A DNA stretch of 59,569 bases, from positions 1-59,569 of the forward strand of contig PYST01000244.1 of NCBI GenBank assembly GCA_003049485.1, given 5' to 3'. Position numbers and translations under genes: made by a program. This document shows positions 47,784 to 58,795 of this stretch, in pieces. The stretch is from Ophioceras dolichostomum (Eukaryota > Ascomycota > Sordariomycetes > Magnaporthales > Ophioceraceae). Under the pieces are notes generated by a model. That model saw only the letters and a program-made list of their open reading frames with translations. It had not been told where the DNA came from and searched no databases. Each line of letters opens with the position of its first letter. The stretch's first letter is position 1.

Positions 47784-50573
47784 TGCGAAGATAGTGGGAG
47801 GAGATGATCAGGCTGTAGAGGTAGAGATCACGAAAGGATGATGATGTCTCAAAGCAAAGGAAGGTTGAACGAATGTGTGTGATGGTTAACGAATGTGATG
47901 TCTCCTTGTCATGTGCGATGGATACAGAACTCGGGGAAGTAGGTGGGTGATGATGAGACAAAGAGCAAGAGGAGGGGAGACGAACGGCCACGAGAGGGAT
48001 CGACCGGGCGTAATATCAACTTTTCGAAATCTGGGATGATTAACTGAGTCATCTCGGGGCCTGAGAGGGAAAACCTCACCTAATGCTTTTTACACTGCGC
48101 CTCCTTCCTCCTGCCAGTCCGATTGTGCTAGATTGATGCCCTGGTATGGGCCATGACAGGTCTGTCGGCGGGGCTTCGAAGGGGGAAGAGGCGCCTCATC
48201 GGTGTTCACGTAACGTAGTCGGCAAACAGGGCAATGTTTGGCAGGCCTGGTACTACTTGTACACGTGGTGTTATTTTGGACGCCATTATATCGACCTTTC
48301 AATGCCTCTTTCGCCCCTTTCCTGTTCGTATCTAATCAAGAACCAAGACCGTTGTCGAACTGATGAGTAAGGGATGTGGGGTGTCCGGGAGAGACGACCA
48401 CGCGCATCGTCCCAAAAGCCTCGCAGTTCTCCTGCGTGTCTTGTTCCTATTTCGGTGCGGCTCCATGACTCGTCGTTGGAGGATGGCCGGATCGACAATG
48501 GCAAAAACCCTGTTCTCCGTGGCATTGGAGGCCCCCGGAAATGTGGGTGAATCCCGGTAACTCGAAAAATCTTCACCTGTTCGTTCGTCCAACGATGGAA
48601 AACTGGTTCGTAATCCTGGTTGCATGCAACTTGCATGTCGTCGCAAAGAGCCTCCCCACGAGTCCCCCACTACCCGGCTGTGCAAGAAATGAGGAAAGGG
48701 GGCCATTCAGGGCGAACGCTCAATTCGAAGAGGGGCGTCAAGGGTCGAGACTGGGGTAAGGCGAAAAGCCATCCCAATCGGGGACTGCCCCTGCATCTCA
48801 TTGGCCTGTGGCTGGAAATGGGAACGCACGAGGGCAATTGCCGACGCGTAGCGGGATGACGAATTAAGGATGGGGCCGCCTGTCATGGACTAAACTTTGA
48901 TGGATTCCTTGGATGCATTCGTCGATGCCAACATGCATTCGAACACCCACTGGCATGCCAACGACATCCACGGTCAAGGACGGGAGCCAACCAAGACGAC
49001 ACCGGCGAACATGATCGCCCCATGAAGCTTTTCTTCAATAAGCCTTGGGAGGGAATTCCCCTCACGAGCACAGGCCGTGGTGGCCTCGACACCATGAAGA
49101 TGTCGACTGCAAATAGATGGTATGATATCTTCATATCCGGCCCACCGAATCCGAGGCACGTTCCCATTGGAATCTTCCTTTGGACCCGTGTTTCTTCAAC
49201 TCGAATGTTCGATATTGTGTTTGCAACAAACATGCGCAATCACGGGCAGTGCCCCCGTCCGATTTAGGAAGTCGAGGGGTCCGTGAATAGGAGACCCCTG
49301 GTTTGTTTCATCAGGCTACTCGCCTAAACAGGAAATCGGGGCTCTGCATGTAATGCAAAGCTGGCCGCGTTTTACTATAGAGGATAACCTCGTCATGATA
49401 ACAACGTGCTTCCACCTCATGTGTATCTGCATGTGCTCGCAGGGTCGCCAGCTCTGGTCGGGTACTATTCAGTTCAGTGCAGCTTCGCACGCTTACCGGC
49501 CGCAGCAGCACCAACTGGCGGTGATAATCATCATGCATCAATGATCCCTGATGATGGATGTGTTTGACGAGTCGACGACAATGCCTGTTGGGCGTCCTCG
49601 ATGTAGGCAAGCTGTGTGCCTTGTGAAACCAACCCAGACCAAACACAAGCGAACGGTAGCTGACTCGAGAGGAACAGGGCGGGCGTTCTTCAGTTCGAGT
49701 TTGACAGACAGGTGCTTGTATCAAACGAAAAGACAGCTCCTGTCAATCAGACCGAACTAACTCGAACGGGGGGCTCCGGAGCCAAGAACGTTTAGACATA
49801 AACCGAGGCCCCATCCAAAAGGGAAAACCCAATGAAAAGGTTCTCTACCTACCAAGAAGGTGTCGCTCGTCCTCAACTCCAGCGTTCTGCCTGCCGGGAC
49901 TGCCGTGACCTACCCCAACACCGCTGTCTTCTTTGCTGGCTGGCCAGGACCACAACCACAAGACCCCCGTGTCCCCACGGTGTCAAAAAAGGGAGGTCCA
50001 GGGCTCCAATGATCGCCAGGCTTTGTTTAGGCCACGAGTAAGGCTTCCTAAAGCACCACCCCGGGCGCTTCGCGCACCTACCTCCCCGAACACTTGGTGG
50101 TTCATGTCGTATGGTCGTATCCGTCTCCACGATGCGATGCAACGGGGCGCGTGGCCCTGCATTCTTGCAGGAATCTGACTCTAATTCCATGCTATCCATC
50201 TTTCAATAGTATTCTGCAACTTCGCGCGGAGAGACATCGCAGTAGGGACGAAGGCGGGGGGAGGATATGGTGCCTGTCGTGGAGTGCAGTCAGGGAGTGT
50301 GCTGTGCGGTACACAGCGCACCAGGACCGAGAGTGCGAGACGAGAGGAACATACCTTCTGCGATGGTCTACGAAGTGCCCTTCCCATTGCTATAAACTCG
50401 CTAGTTCCATCACCATGGTCGCCATCCGGAAGGGCTCTCTCTTCTTTCTTCATCGCCAACGGTCAACTCCTCCCCCCCTCGTTCGCCTCCCCTTCCCCAC
50501 CCACATTCGTTTATACACCGGAGGCAAAGGCTTTTAGGCCTTACCTAGACATTCTTTAGCAGATCTTGGCAAG
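47784..50573. other. Intergenic, about 2.8 kb, laccase promoter at right
   Basis: No supported gene. Apparent open frames on both strands lack motifs and splice logic. The final ~200 bp contain a TATA-like box and a C/T-rich tract (about 50465-50505), consistent with the laccase promoter. Confidence 0.4.
50391..50396 (+). promoter_or_regulatory. TATAAA box upstream of the laccase
   Basis: A perfect TATAAA about 180 bp before the laccase ATG, followed by C/T-rich sequence in the presumed 5' leader. Confidence 0.45.
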
Positions 50574-52511
50574 ATGTATCGCCCAGCGCTTCTCGCGACT
50601 TCGTTCGCTTCAACCTTATCAACCCTCGCTGCCGCTTTCCCCTTCGACCTCACGGAGGAGCCAAACCTCCTGCCGAGGGCAGCATGCTCCGGCAACACGG
50701 CCACCACCAGGTCGACGTGGTGCGACTACGACCTCACCACGGACTACTACAACACGGTGCCTGACACGGGGGTCACGCGCGAGTACTGGCTCGATCTGAC
50801 CGAGGTGACCGTTGCCCCTGATGGTGTGTCCCGCTACGCCATGGCCATCAACGGGAGCATCCCGGGCCCCACGCTCTTCGCCGACTGGGGCGACAACGTC
50901 ATCGTGCACCTCACCAACTCGCTCAGCACGAGCACCAACGGCACCAGCATGCACTTCCACGGCATCCGCCAGAACTTCACCAACCAGAACGACGGCGTGA
51001 GCAGCATAACCCAGTGTCCCACCGCCCCCGGTGACTCCATCACCTACAAGTGGCGGGCCACCCAGTACGGGTCCAGCTGGTACCACTCCCACTTTGGGCT
51101 GCAGGCCTGGCAAGGCTTCTTCGGCGGCATCGTCATCAACGGCCCCGCCGCCTCCGACTACGACGAAGATCTGGGCCACATCTTCCTCAACGACTGGGAC
51201 CACGGCACTGTCGACGCGCTGTACCTCGAGGCCGAGAGCTCCGGCCCGCCCACGCTGGATAACGGTCTGATCAACGGCACCAATGTCTACGGCGAGGACA
51301 GTGATAGCTCCCAGACCGGCACCCGCTTCAACGTCTCCTTCACCGATGGCACCTCGTACCGCCTGCGGCTGGTCAATGCCGCCGTCGACACCCACTGGAA
51401 GTTCATGATCGATAACCACACCTTGACCATCATGGCCGCCGACCTCGTCCCTATCGAGCCATACGAAACCACTGTGCTCAACATCGGGATGGGTAAGTAG
51501 TACCTATAGTGCTTTTGATGGTGTCTCTGCACGTCCCTGCGTGCCCCGTCTTCGACAGCTTTGCTGATTAACCTTCACACCCACAAACAGGCCAACGATA
51601 CGACATCGTGGTCAAGGCCGATCAGTCCTCTGTCGCCCAGAACTTCTGGCTGCGGGCCATCCCGCAGAGCGCCTGCTCGGATAACGACAGCACCGACAAC
51701 ATCAAGGGAATCGTCTACTACGGCGACTCGCCCTCCACCCCCACTACTGCTGAGTACGACTACACCGACAGCTGCGACGACGAGGATGTCAGCAACCTGG
51801 TGCCCAAGCTGTCTAAGACGGTCAGCACCGCTGGCTGGTCTGACGCCGAATCTGCCAGTGTCGGCCGAAGCAGCGGCCTGTTCAAGTGTAAGCACCAAGC
51901 AGCCACCAAGCAACCACCAAACCTAGCAGTTATCCTGATCATCACTCTCTCTTTCATCTTCACCAGAATGTGTGTGACTGATGATAGCAATAAAAAAAAT
52001 AGGGTATCTTAACTCAACCACAATGGTCGTCGACTGGGAGGACCCAACCCTCAAGCAAGTCTACGACGGCGCTACGACGTTTGAGACCTCCAACGCGTTG
52101 ATCGAGCTCGATGACGCCGACGAGTGGGTGTACATGGTGATCCAGACCACGATGGCCGTGCCGCACCCGATCCACTTGCACGGCTTCGACTTCTTCGTCC
52201 TCGCCCAGGGCACGGGGACCTACTCAAGCTCCTCCGTCACACTGAGCCTCGACAACCCCCCGCGCCGCGACACCGCCATGCTGCCCGGCTCCGGCTATCT
52301 GGTTATTGCGTTCGAGACCGACAACCCGGGAGCGTGGCTGATGCACTGCCACATCGGCTGGCACACGAACGAAGGGTTCGCGCTGCAGTTCCTGGTCAGG
52401 CGGGACGACATCGCGGACCTGATCGACTACGACAGCCTGAACGCCACGTGCACGAACTGGTCGTCTCATGTGGGCACGTACAGCCTTGAGGTGGAAGACT
52501 CTGGCGTGTAG
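50574..52511 (+). CDS. Secreted ascomycete laccase (multicopper oxidase)
   Basis: The enzyme oxidises phenols and aromatic substrates with reduction of oxygen to water. Three exons (50574-51492, 51591-51887, 52003-52511) join in phase to give 574 residues, normal for the family. A signal peptide (about residues 1-21) and a short pro-region ending LPRA precede the mature chain. All four copper motifs are present: HFHG (His127, His129), WYHSH (His171, His173), HPIHLHG (His460, His463, His465) and HCHIGWH (His520, Cys521, His522, His526). The position ten after Cys521 is Phe531, so the type-1 copper lacks an axial Met. The C-terminus is DSGV, the ascomycete plug. Introns use GTAAGT and GTAAGC donors. 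The gene appears intact and stands alone. Confidence 0.96.
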
Positions 52512-53152
52512 AGGAAGGCTCTGTCTAATCTGACTCTGAATGATCTGACTCTGACTGATCTGACTCTGCTTGATTAGCAAGGTGAAGCGGGGTTGATGTT
52601 TCTTTTGTCGTAACGTGGGTTTCCGTCCTGTTTTCCTTGTCCAATGTTTTGTTGTTCCGTCCAGCTATCGGTGTATGTAGGAAGTATATTTCAACTGTTA
52701 CATATTCCCCCTATTTCGGCCCCGTTTGATAGAGACTGCCGATTAGTGATGTACGTACTGTCCGTTGTTTGTGCTGTTGATGATCGCCAAGATCGTGATG
52801 ATGGGCGATTGATGATGACCGTGCGGTCGCATCAAAGCGTAGCAGTTGTTTTAGTGTGGGTCGTCCCACCTGTGCGGGAAGCTTGACGGCGGTACAGGGG
52901 CTCGGGGGCAACGGGCAATTAAGCGCTTTGGCGTTGGGCACCTGGCGCATGGTGTACAGGTACCACTAGCTAGGGGCAGGTAGTCAAGTAGGCTAAAGAG
53001 CAACCCCGCCTTTTGTGTTTAGTTTGTTCGCGTCGCATCATCCAATCTTCACTTCGCAAACATCACAATCGTTACTGGATCGCATCCGAAAAGACCTCAA
53101 TCGACTCATCAATTCACCACACACTTGTCGCGCACCATGCAACCCCCACTTC
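52512..53152. other. Laccase 3' flank and next promoter
   Basis: A short TCTGACTC(T/A)G-type direct repeat (four imperfect copies of about 11 bp, 52530-52570) follows the laccase stop codon. No gene is seen. Confidence 0.45.
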
Positions 53153-54638
53153 ATGTCCCGTAAAAACGTCGGGGGGCAACCGGCTAGTTTCCATGGGGAC
53201 GTTGAAGGGCCAATCAATACTAGTTCGACTGCCGCTGGACGGGATGTGAGGACGACGAGCCACGAGGAGTCGCAGGCCAGTTCGCGGATTGGTAAGTTGG
53301 TTGGTTCCGTTCCTGCACTTGTCGCCCAACTCGCGCGCATTCAGCGATGAAAAGTGCACGATGTTGTGCGATTAGTCTCTGACAGGATACTCATTCCGCA
53401 TCACAGGTACCCTTCGGGTCGATATCGGAGGTGTGAATGTTTTCCTTGATTCGACGACCGGCCAATCTCGCGACGGTTCGGCGGGTGCTCAATCGGTCAC
53501 GACCCAGAAATCCAGGGGACAGACGCTATTGCCCCTTGCCATCCCAAGCGAAAACCACAAAATCGACGAGCTTCAATCGATAATAAGCGCGCTGAAGACA
53601 GAGAACAATGAGCTGAGGGCAGAGAACAACGAGCTTCAATCGAAACTACGCGCGTCGAAAGCAGAGAACACGAAGCTGCGCAAGGACCACGCCACAAAGA
53701 CCACATTCTTCAAAGACCAGCTCAAGCAAGCCAGGTCCTGCGCCGAACAGGAAGCGAACCTAGCAACGGAACGAGAGAGACAAAGACAGAAAATATGGAC
53801 GACCTTCGATGACAGCGTCATCAAGTTCAACGAGGCGGAGATGACCGAGCTCCAGGAGACAAATAGCAAGCAGGCGGAGGAGATCGCCGTGTTAACAGAG
53901 AAGGTCTCGCGCCTCGAGAAGCACCTGAAGGTGGCGGCGCACTACAAGGCGAAGGCCAGAAAGCTTGAGGATAAACTTCAATCGGCCGAGAGCAGGCTTT
54001 GGGCCTTAGAAGAGCAGGGAGCGCCCGCAGCAGCCAACAAGGCCGCGCTGGCGGCCGAACAAAAACAGCGCGACGAAGATAACCGGGCCGCGCTGCTGAC
54101 CGAGAAGAAGGACCTCAAAGTGGAGATAAAGAAGCAGAAAGAAGAGGAGGAGGAGGAGCATGTTGCCGCGATCAACGACTGCAACGACAAGATCAAGATG
54201 GACAGGCAGAAGCTGCAGACTTGCAAGCAGGGCTCCCTTCGATTGAAAAGCTTACAAGACTCCATCGCACGGAGCGAGACGGAGCGCAAAGGGGTACAAG
54301 AAAAGCTCGACAAAGTCAGGCTCAGCATCAACCAGATGGAAGCGCGCATCAGGGAGATCGACGAAGAACTCGACGAAATCAGCGACGTCTTTTCAGACTC
54401 TCCTTCCCGCGGCCCAAGCACCGCGACGCGCACGCACTCATCCTCCGTCTCCTCCCGTCGCGGGAGCGATCCGCCCTCCCTGACATTCACGGATACTGGA
54501 AGTGCCAGCACCAGTGGGCCGGCCGATGGCAGCCCATTAGGACGACCAAGAGTTCTCCTAGACGGGTACTCCGATAAAGCTTCGGGACTGGACGACCATC
54601 CTGGCCTTGACGATAATGTATGGCTCGATAGTGGGTAG
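53153..54638 (+). CDS. Coiled-coil protein of unknown function
   Basis: Two exons (53153-53291 and 53407-54638; GTAAGT donor, phase 1) encode 456 residues. After an N-terminal basic/Ser segment, the splice gives IGTLRVDIGGVNVFLD. From about residue 90 to 360 the chain is a long charged coiled coil with internal duplication (ALKTENNELRAENNELQSKL and ELQETNSKQAEEIAVLTEKV). The C-terminal tail is Ser/Pro-rich and low complexity. There is no ATPase head, so it is not an SMC protein. The ATG at 53153 is the first in frame. The frame is open further upstream but without an ATG. A scaffold role is plausible but not shown. Confidence 0.75.
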
Positions 54639-56623
54639 TACTTGCTGCCTGGATGGGTCCCTTCCCCTCCTGGATTACTTCCTCCAGCAGCATTTTCGCA
54701 CAAGAGCATAGCTCAGCGAATGCGCGCTGCTGAACATCGGCGACGAACGCCCGAGCGTGGGCCGCCGCCCGATAGGCATTTGGCGCCGGTGACAATCACT
54801 ATCATCATCATCACCACAGCTCGGCGTCGCGGCCAGCCCTTTGAGGGCAACCGGTGTACGCCAATGACTCGTTACGAGTCTCTGGATTCTCGCGAACTTA
54901 TATGATAGCCTGGGGATTGCGAAGGTACGTTCATTTTTTTATTTTTTTATTTCTTTCCCCTACCTCATGATTGTACGCTTTTGGCTCCTGCATTTCCCCC
55001 CGTTCCCACTGAGTCCATACGTTCCCCTCAGGTCTTCCCGACGCTCACAACGCCAATCGCAGCATGGGAACGTCACTGCGACCAGTTGCGACTGCCCTGC
55101 AAGTGTGTCTGCGAGAAGCTTAGGACCTGCGACCTGCAACAGCAACGCACAGCAGCCTGCATGGTGCTGCGCCTCCCTAAGACCACCCCAGTTTGAACTT
55201 GCTTCCCCTTGGCCTGCAGTGGTGCGCGAACCATGTGGGTTCCTTTCCCCAGGGTTGATGCGGCTCTAGTTGGTCAAGGGTATTGATGCGAGAATTCCCT
55301 GCCGTTGCAGCTAGCAGGAATGACACACAGACGAGAGGAGCCAGCCTACCCGACCGAGTTGCAACGTCGGAGTGCTACAGCCTGTTTAGGTACACAGACT
55401 TTGCGGGCCACGCGAGATAAAGCGCAGGTCAAGCGTTGCCGCCTCGCACCAGTTACTGGCGGCGGCCTCCTTAACATTTTCTATCTCTAGCGAAAATCAG
55501 AGTAGAGAGTTAGGCAGCAATGTCGGGTAGTTGCGTCGGAATGCAGTGTGGTGGTGGCTTTGGTGTTGGCGTGTCCCCTCCCCTCCTATCCCACACAAAC
55601 GCACTTGGTGTTGGCGTGTCCCCTCCCCTCCCGTCTCACACAAACGCACATCCCTCCCACCCTCGCAACCCAAAAGAAGATGGGTGGGTGGGGTGGCACA
55701 GTCTGATAGGCTATACATGCAGACCCAGAGCATGTTGATAAGACCATTTATCAATGACTGTGTTATCTTCGTCCTGTACTTACCACTTTGCTCCCCCTCC
55801 ACCTATGATGAGCCGCAACTTTCCCCACTCATATCCAACGATGGGACTGGTCTTCGGGTCACTGGTTCTCGATGCCCCCGAGGCACTGCGAACGAGGCAA
55901 GCAGAAGGCGTCCATCCATACCAATGTTTCCCACCGCATTTACGACTGGACAATGGCACACACACCATCCTCACAAGCAGCACCTCGCATATTCTGACCC
56001 GACCTGCGATCCAATCCTTTCTCCCATCATATCTATTGATCACACTATACACCCTCTTCTTCTTCGCGGTAGGAGAGTCCAGCCACAATGGTATGACACG
56101 TGTCCCACGAAGGCAGCCAGGCCATCAGGCAGCGAAAGGACGGCTGAGCAGCATTCTGCATCTAATCCAACTTTTTTATGCCGCACGGTCGTTTCTGAGA
56201 TGGTGTATAGGTCAGGCTCTGGACCATCATTCATCCGAATAACGGAGTCCGCTGCCTTTTGAATTGGCTGCTGCTGTCGTCGTCGCTAGCGCTGCAGCTG
56301 CGGACTCGATGATGACTGCGTCACCCGTCCGTCCCCTAATTCGCAGGCACGATACGTCCGTCTCTACATGAATCCCGCGTCGCGCAGCAGGGCAGCATGG
56401 ACGCTGCCGCCGCCCTGTCTGATGTGTGGTCAAAAAGTAGGGGATCTCCCAGTTCCGCCGTCGCAGGACGCTTCTTTCTCTTCCCAGATGTTGTACCTCC
56501 TCTCAACCCAGATCAACTACTGTATTATCCCAGCTTGTCACCGTGTCTCCCAGACAGATACACATATACACGCATATACTACACACGCATTCGTTCATCT
56601 CGCCATAGTACCACACTGAAAGG
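54639..56623. other. Intergenic with a 45-bp tandem repeat
   Basis: No supported gene in about 2 kb. It contains a T-rich tract near 54933-54958 and a two-copy tandem repeat at 55560-55649. Confidence 0.4.
55560..55649 (+). repeat. 45-bp tandem duplication
   Basis: Two adjacent units contain GGTGTTGGCGTGTCCCCTCC and end CACACAAACGCAC, differing at a few positions. No coding role is apparent. Confidence 0.85.
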
Positions 56624-58197
56624 ATGTCACTTTCATCAGAGCCCAGGGTGAGGCGCGGTACCCCTGCGCCTGTCGCGCCGGTCTTCAAGGAACCCTCGAG
56701 CCCCCCAACGAGTGCGTCAACGTCTACTTCGCTGGATACGGACGGCAACGAGAAATGTCCTCTCAGGTTCGTGCACTCATCCTGCTGGCCTGCACTGTCA
56801 GAACAGAGCTGACAGCTCATTTTCGAACAAACACAGTCTCAAGAAGTTCGAGCCCAGCGTCCTCGGGGCTCATGTTCTCCACAATCCTCCGGATGCAAAT
56901 CTTGAGTGAGTCCGTCTTCTCGTACCCTATGTCGTCCTATATCAAGCAGCGATATCTCATCGACTGAGGCATTGCGGGGACATATTATTCTGCGCAGAGC
57001 TGACACCCACGTCACCTTTCCAGGATTTGGCTTGTCCATGGTCTTACGGGAGACCGCCGCCTCACTTGGACGTACAAGAAGGACAGCGCCACGGAAGCAT
57101 TCTGGCCGGAGTTCCTGATCGACGATTTCCCGTCCGCTAGGATCGTCACGTACGGCTACGACTCTAGTGTTGTGAAGCTTTCCATGTCCTGGCAGAATTC
57201 CTCCGGCGCATCGATTGAGGACTACGGCGTGGAGCTTGCGTCCACGATCCGCAGCAAGCGACAGGAGCACAGCTCCACGGACCTCCCCATCTACTTCATC
57301 GGCCACTCCCTCGGCGGCCTCGTGATCGAGCAGGCCCTCCTCGTCTGCCTTGCCTCGAAAGAGGAATCGAAAAAGCAGATTGCCGCTCGGACCGAGGGTG
57401 TCTGCTTCATGGGCACCCCCCACGCCGGCTCCGAGGTCGCTCGCTGGGGCCGCGTCCTCGTCTCGCTCATCCCGCGCCGGCTGTGGACGCCCAACCAAAA
57501 GATCCTCAAGGCGCTCAAGGAGAAGTCGCCCGATTGCCGGCGGCTCAGCGAGAAGTTCCAACGGGAGCTCGAGGACGATGGCAAGCTGTGCCACGTGCGG
57601 ACCACGTGCTTCTACGAGACGGTGCCCATGAAGATCATCGGCAAGTGCGTCGTGACCAAGGACTCGGCCATCATGCATCGATTCGACGACTCGACGGTCC
57701 TGCAACGCCGCCCGTCCGAGCCGATCACGGGCGACCACGTCACGATGGTGCAGTTCAAGAGCCCCGACGACCAGGGCTACAAGAACGTGAGGGGCCAGAT
57801 CGTCGCGTGGATGGAATCGGCCGGCTCGGCCCAGAGAGCTGAGGGTGGTGCGGCTGCGGAGGCAAATGCAGAGACAAGCGCTGCAGCCTCTAGGAGGGAT
57901 AAGGACGGGAAGAAAAAGAAGAAGACGCCGGCCACGACCGTCACCGCCCACGGCCCGTCGTTCCACGCGGCCGTGTCGAACTCAAAGTTCTACACGAACA
58001 ACAAGGTCGCAGGCCGGGATCTCATCACAGGGAAGCATGCGCAGATCACGAATGTCTCGAGGGTCCCTCGCAGGATGCCAGAGTGGAGCAGCAGCAGCAG
58101 CAGCGAGGGAAGCGGGTCGGATGATGAGAACTCGGATGATGAGGACCAGGCTGGCAGTGATGGCTCCGATAGCGAGACGACCCTCGCCAACAACTAG
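56624..58197 (+). CDS. SERAC1/DUF676-type alpha/beta hydrolase
   Basis: Three exons (56624-56766, 56837-56905, 57024-58197) read in phase into 461 residues. The hydrolase domain starts IWLVHGLTGDRRLTWTYKK, continues RIVTYGYDSSV, and has the nucleophile elbow YFIGHSLGGLVIEQALL (Ser166), GVCFMGTPHAGSEVARWG, and a late GDHVTMVQF with the likely catalytic His. This family includes SERAC1 and the SesB-like domains that fungi use alone or at the N-terminus of NLR-type receptors. No NACHT or NB-ARC domain follows here. A Lys-rich linker (KKKKK), a Gly/Asn-punctuated segment (about residues 378-405, HGPSFHAAVSNSKFYTNNK) and a Ser/Asp/Glu-rich acidic tail end the protein. A lipid-esterase or immunity-effector role is inferred. 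Confidence 0.88.
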
Positions 58198-58795
58198 GCA
58201 GCCGGGCGGGGAGCGCGCTGGTGGCGAAGCGAGTGAAACCTGAGACTGTTGAAAGGCGGCAAATGATCTCATGTGTGTTGACGGTGTGCTGGATATGGCC
58301 TTGTTAGGATAAGTGTGACTATGGTTTGTGACTCGAAGGTGGTTTTGTTTGCATTTCAGTCTTGACAGGGCCAGATTACGTGCCTCAAGAAGAGAGACGA
58401 AGAAATTACTGATGGTGCTAATAGTGTTATTAGGACGTCTTCTGTGAGAAGGACTTGAACTACATGGATCATATGTGGCTTACGGCTGTCGTAAACAGGC
58501 AAAATGGAGCGACGAGGGGGGAAAGGAGTCGTCCCTGCCACTAAAGGCGGGTAAAATATGTCGGATTAGAGGACCAAACGGAGACAGAATGGCACACCGC
58601 TTTCATTTACGCTTCATTCATCATAACATATCGGTGCTTCATCTCCTTGGGTTGTCACGTTATAGCAGACCCTCATCCTGTGAGTTCACTCATGGACTGC
58701 CTCCCTGAACCAGGGACATATTTGACGACAGTATGCGGCAGACTACGCGCACGCAACGTTGAGGGAACAGACCTCTGGCCGACCCATCCGTCATC
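58198..58795. other. Intergenic, no gene seen
   Basis: No supported feature. A T-loop-like word near 58450 was examined for a tRNA and rejected. Confidence 0.4.

Noticed and set aside
50619..51419. Minus-strand frame opposite laccase exon 1
   Set aside because: It is an antisense shadow of the laccase coding sequence.
53015..53152. Upstream extension of the coiled-coil gene to 53015
   Set aside because: The frame opens with GTG, not ATG. The ATG at 53153 is preferred for a nuclear eukaryotic gene.
55754..56242. 162-codon frame with one hydrophobic segment
   Set aside because: A competing frame covers the same DNA and composition is not coding-like. No family features were seen.
58440..58500. 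tRNA-like T-loop word (GTTCAAGTCC on the minus strand)
   Set aside because: The surrounding bases do not pair into a T stem, and no acceptor or anticodon stem could be built.
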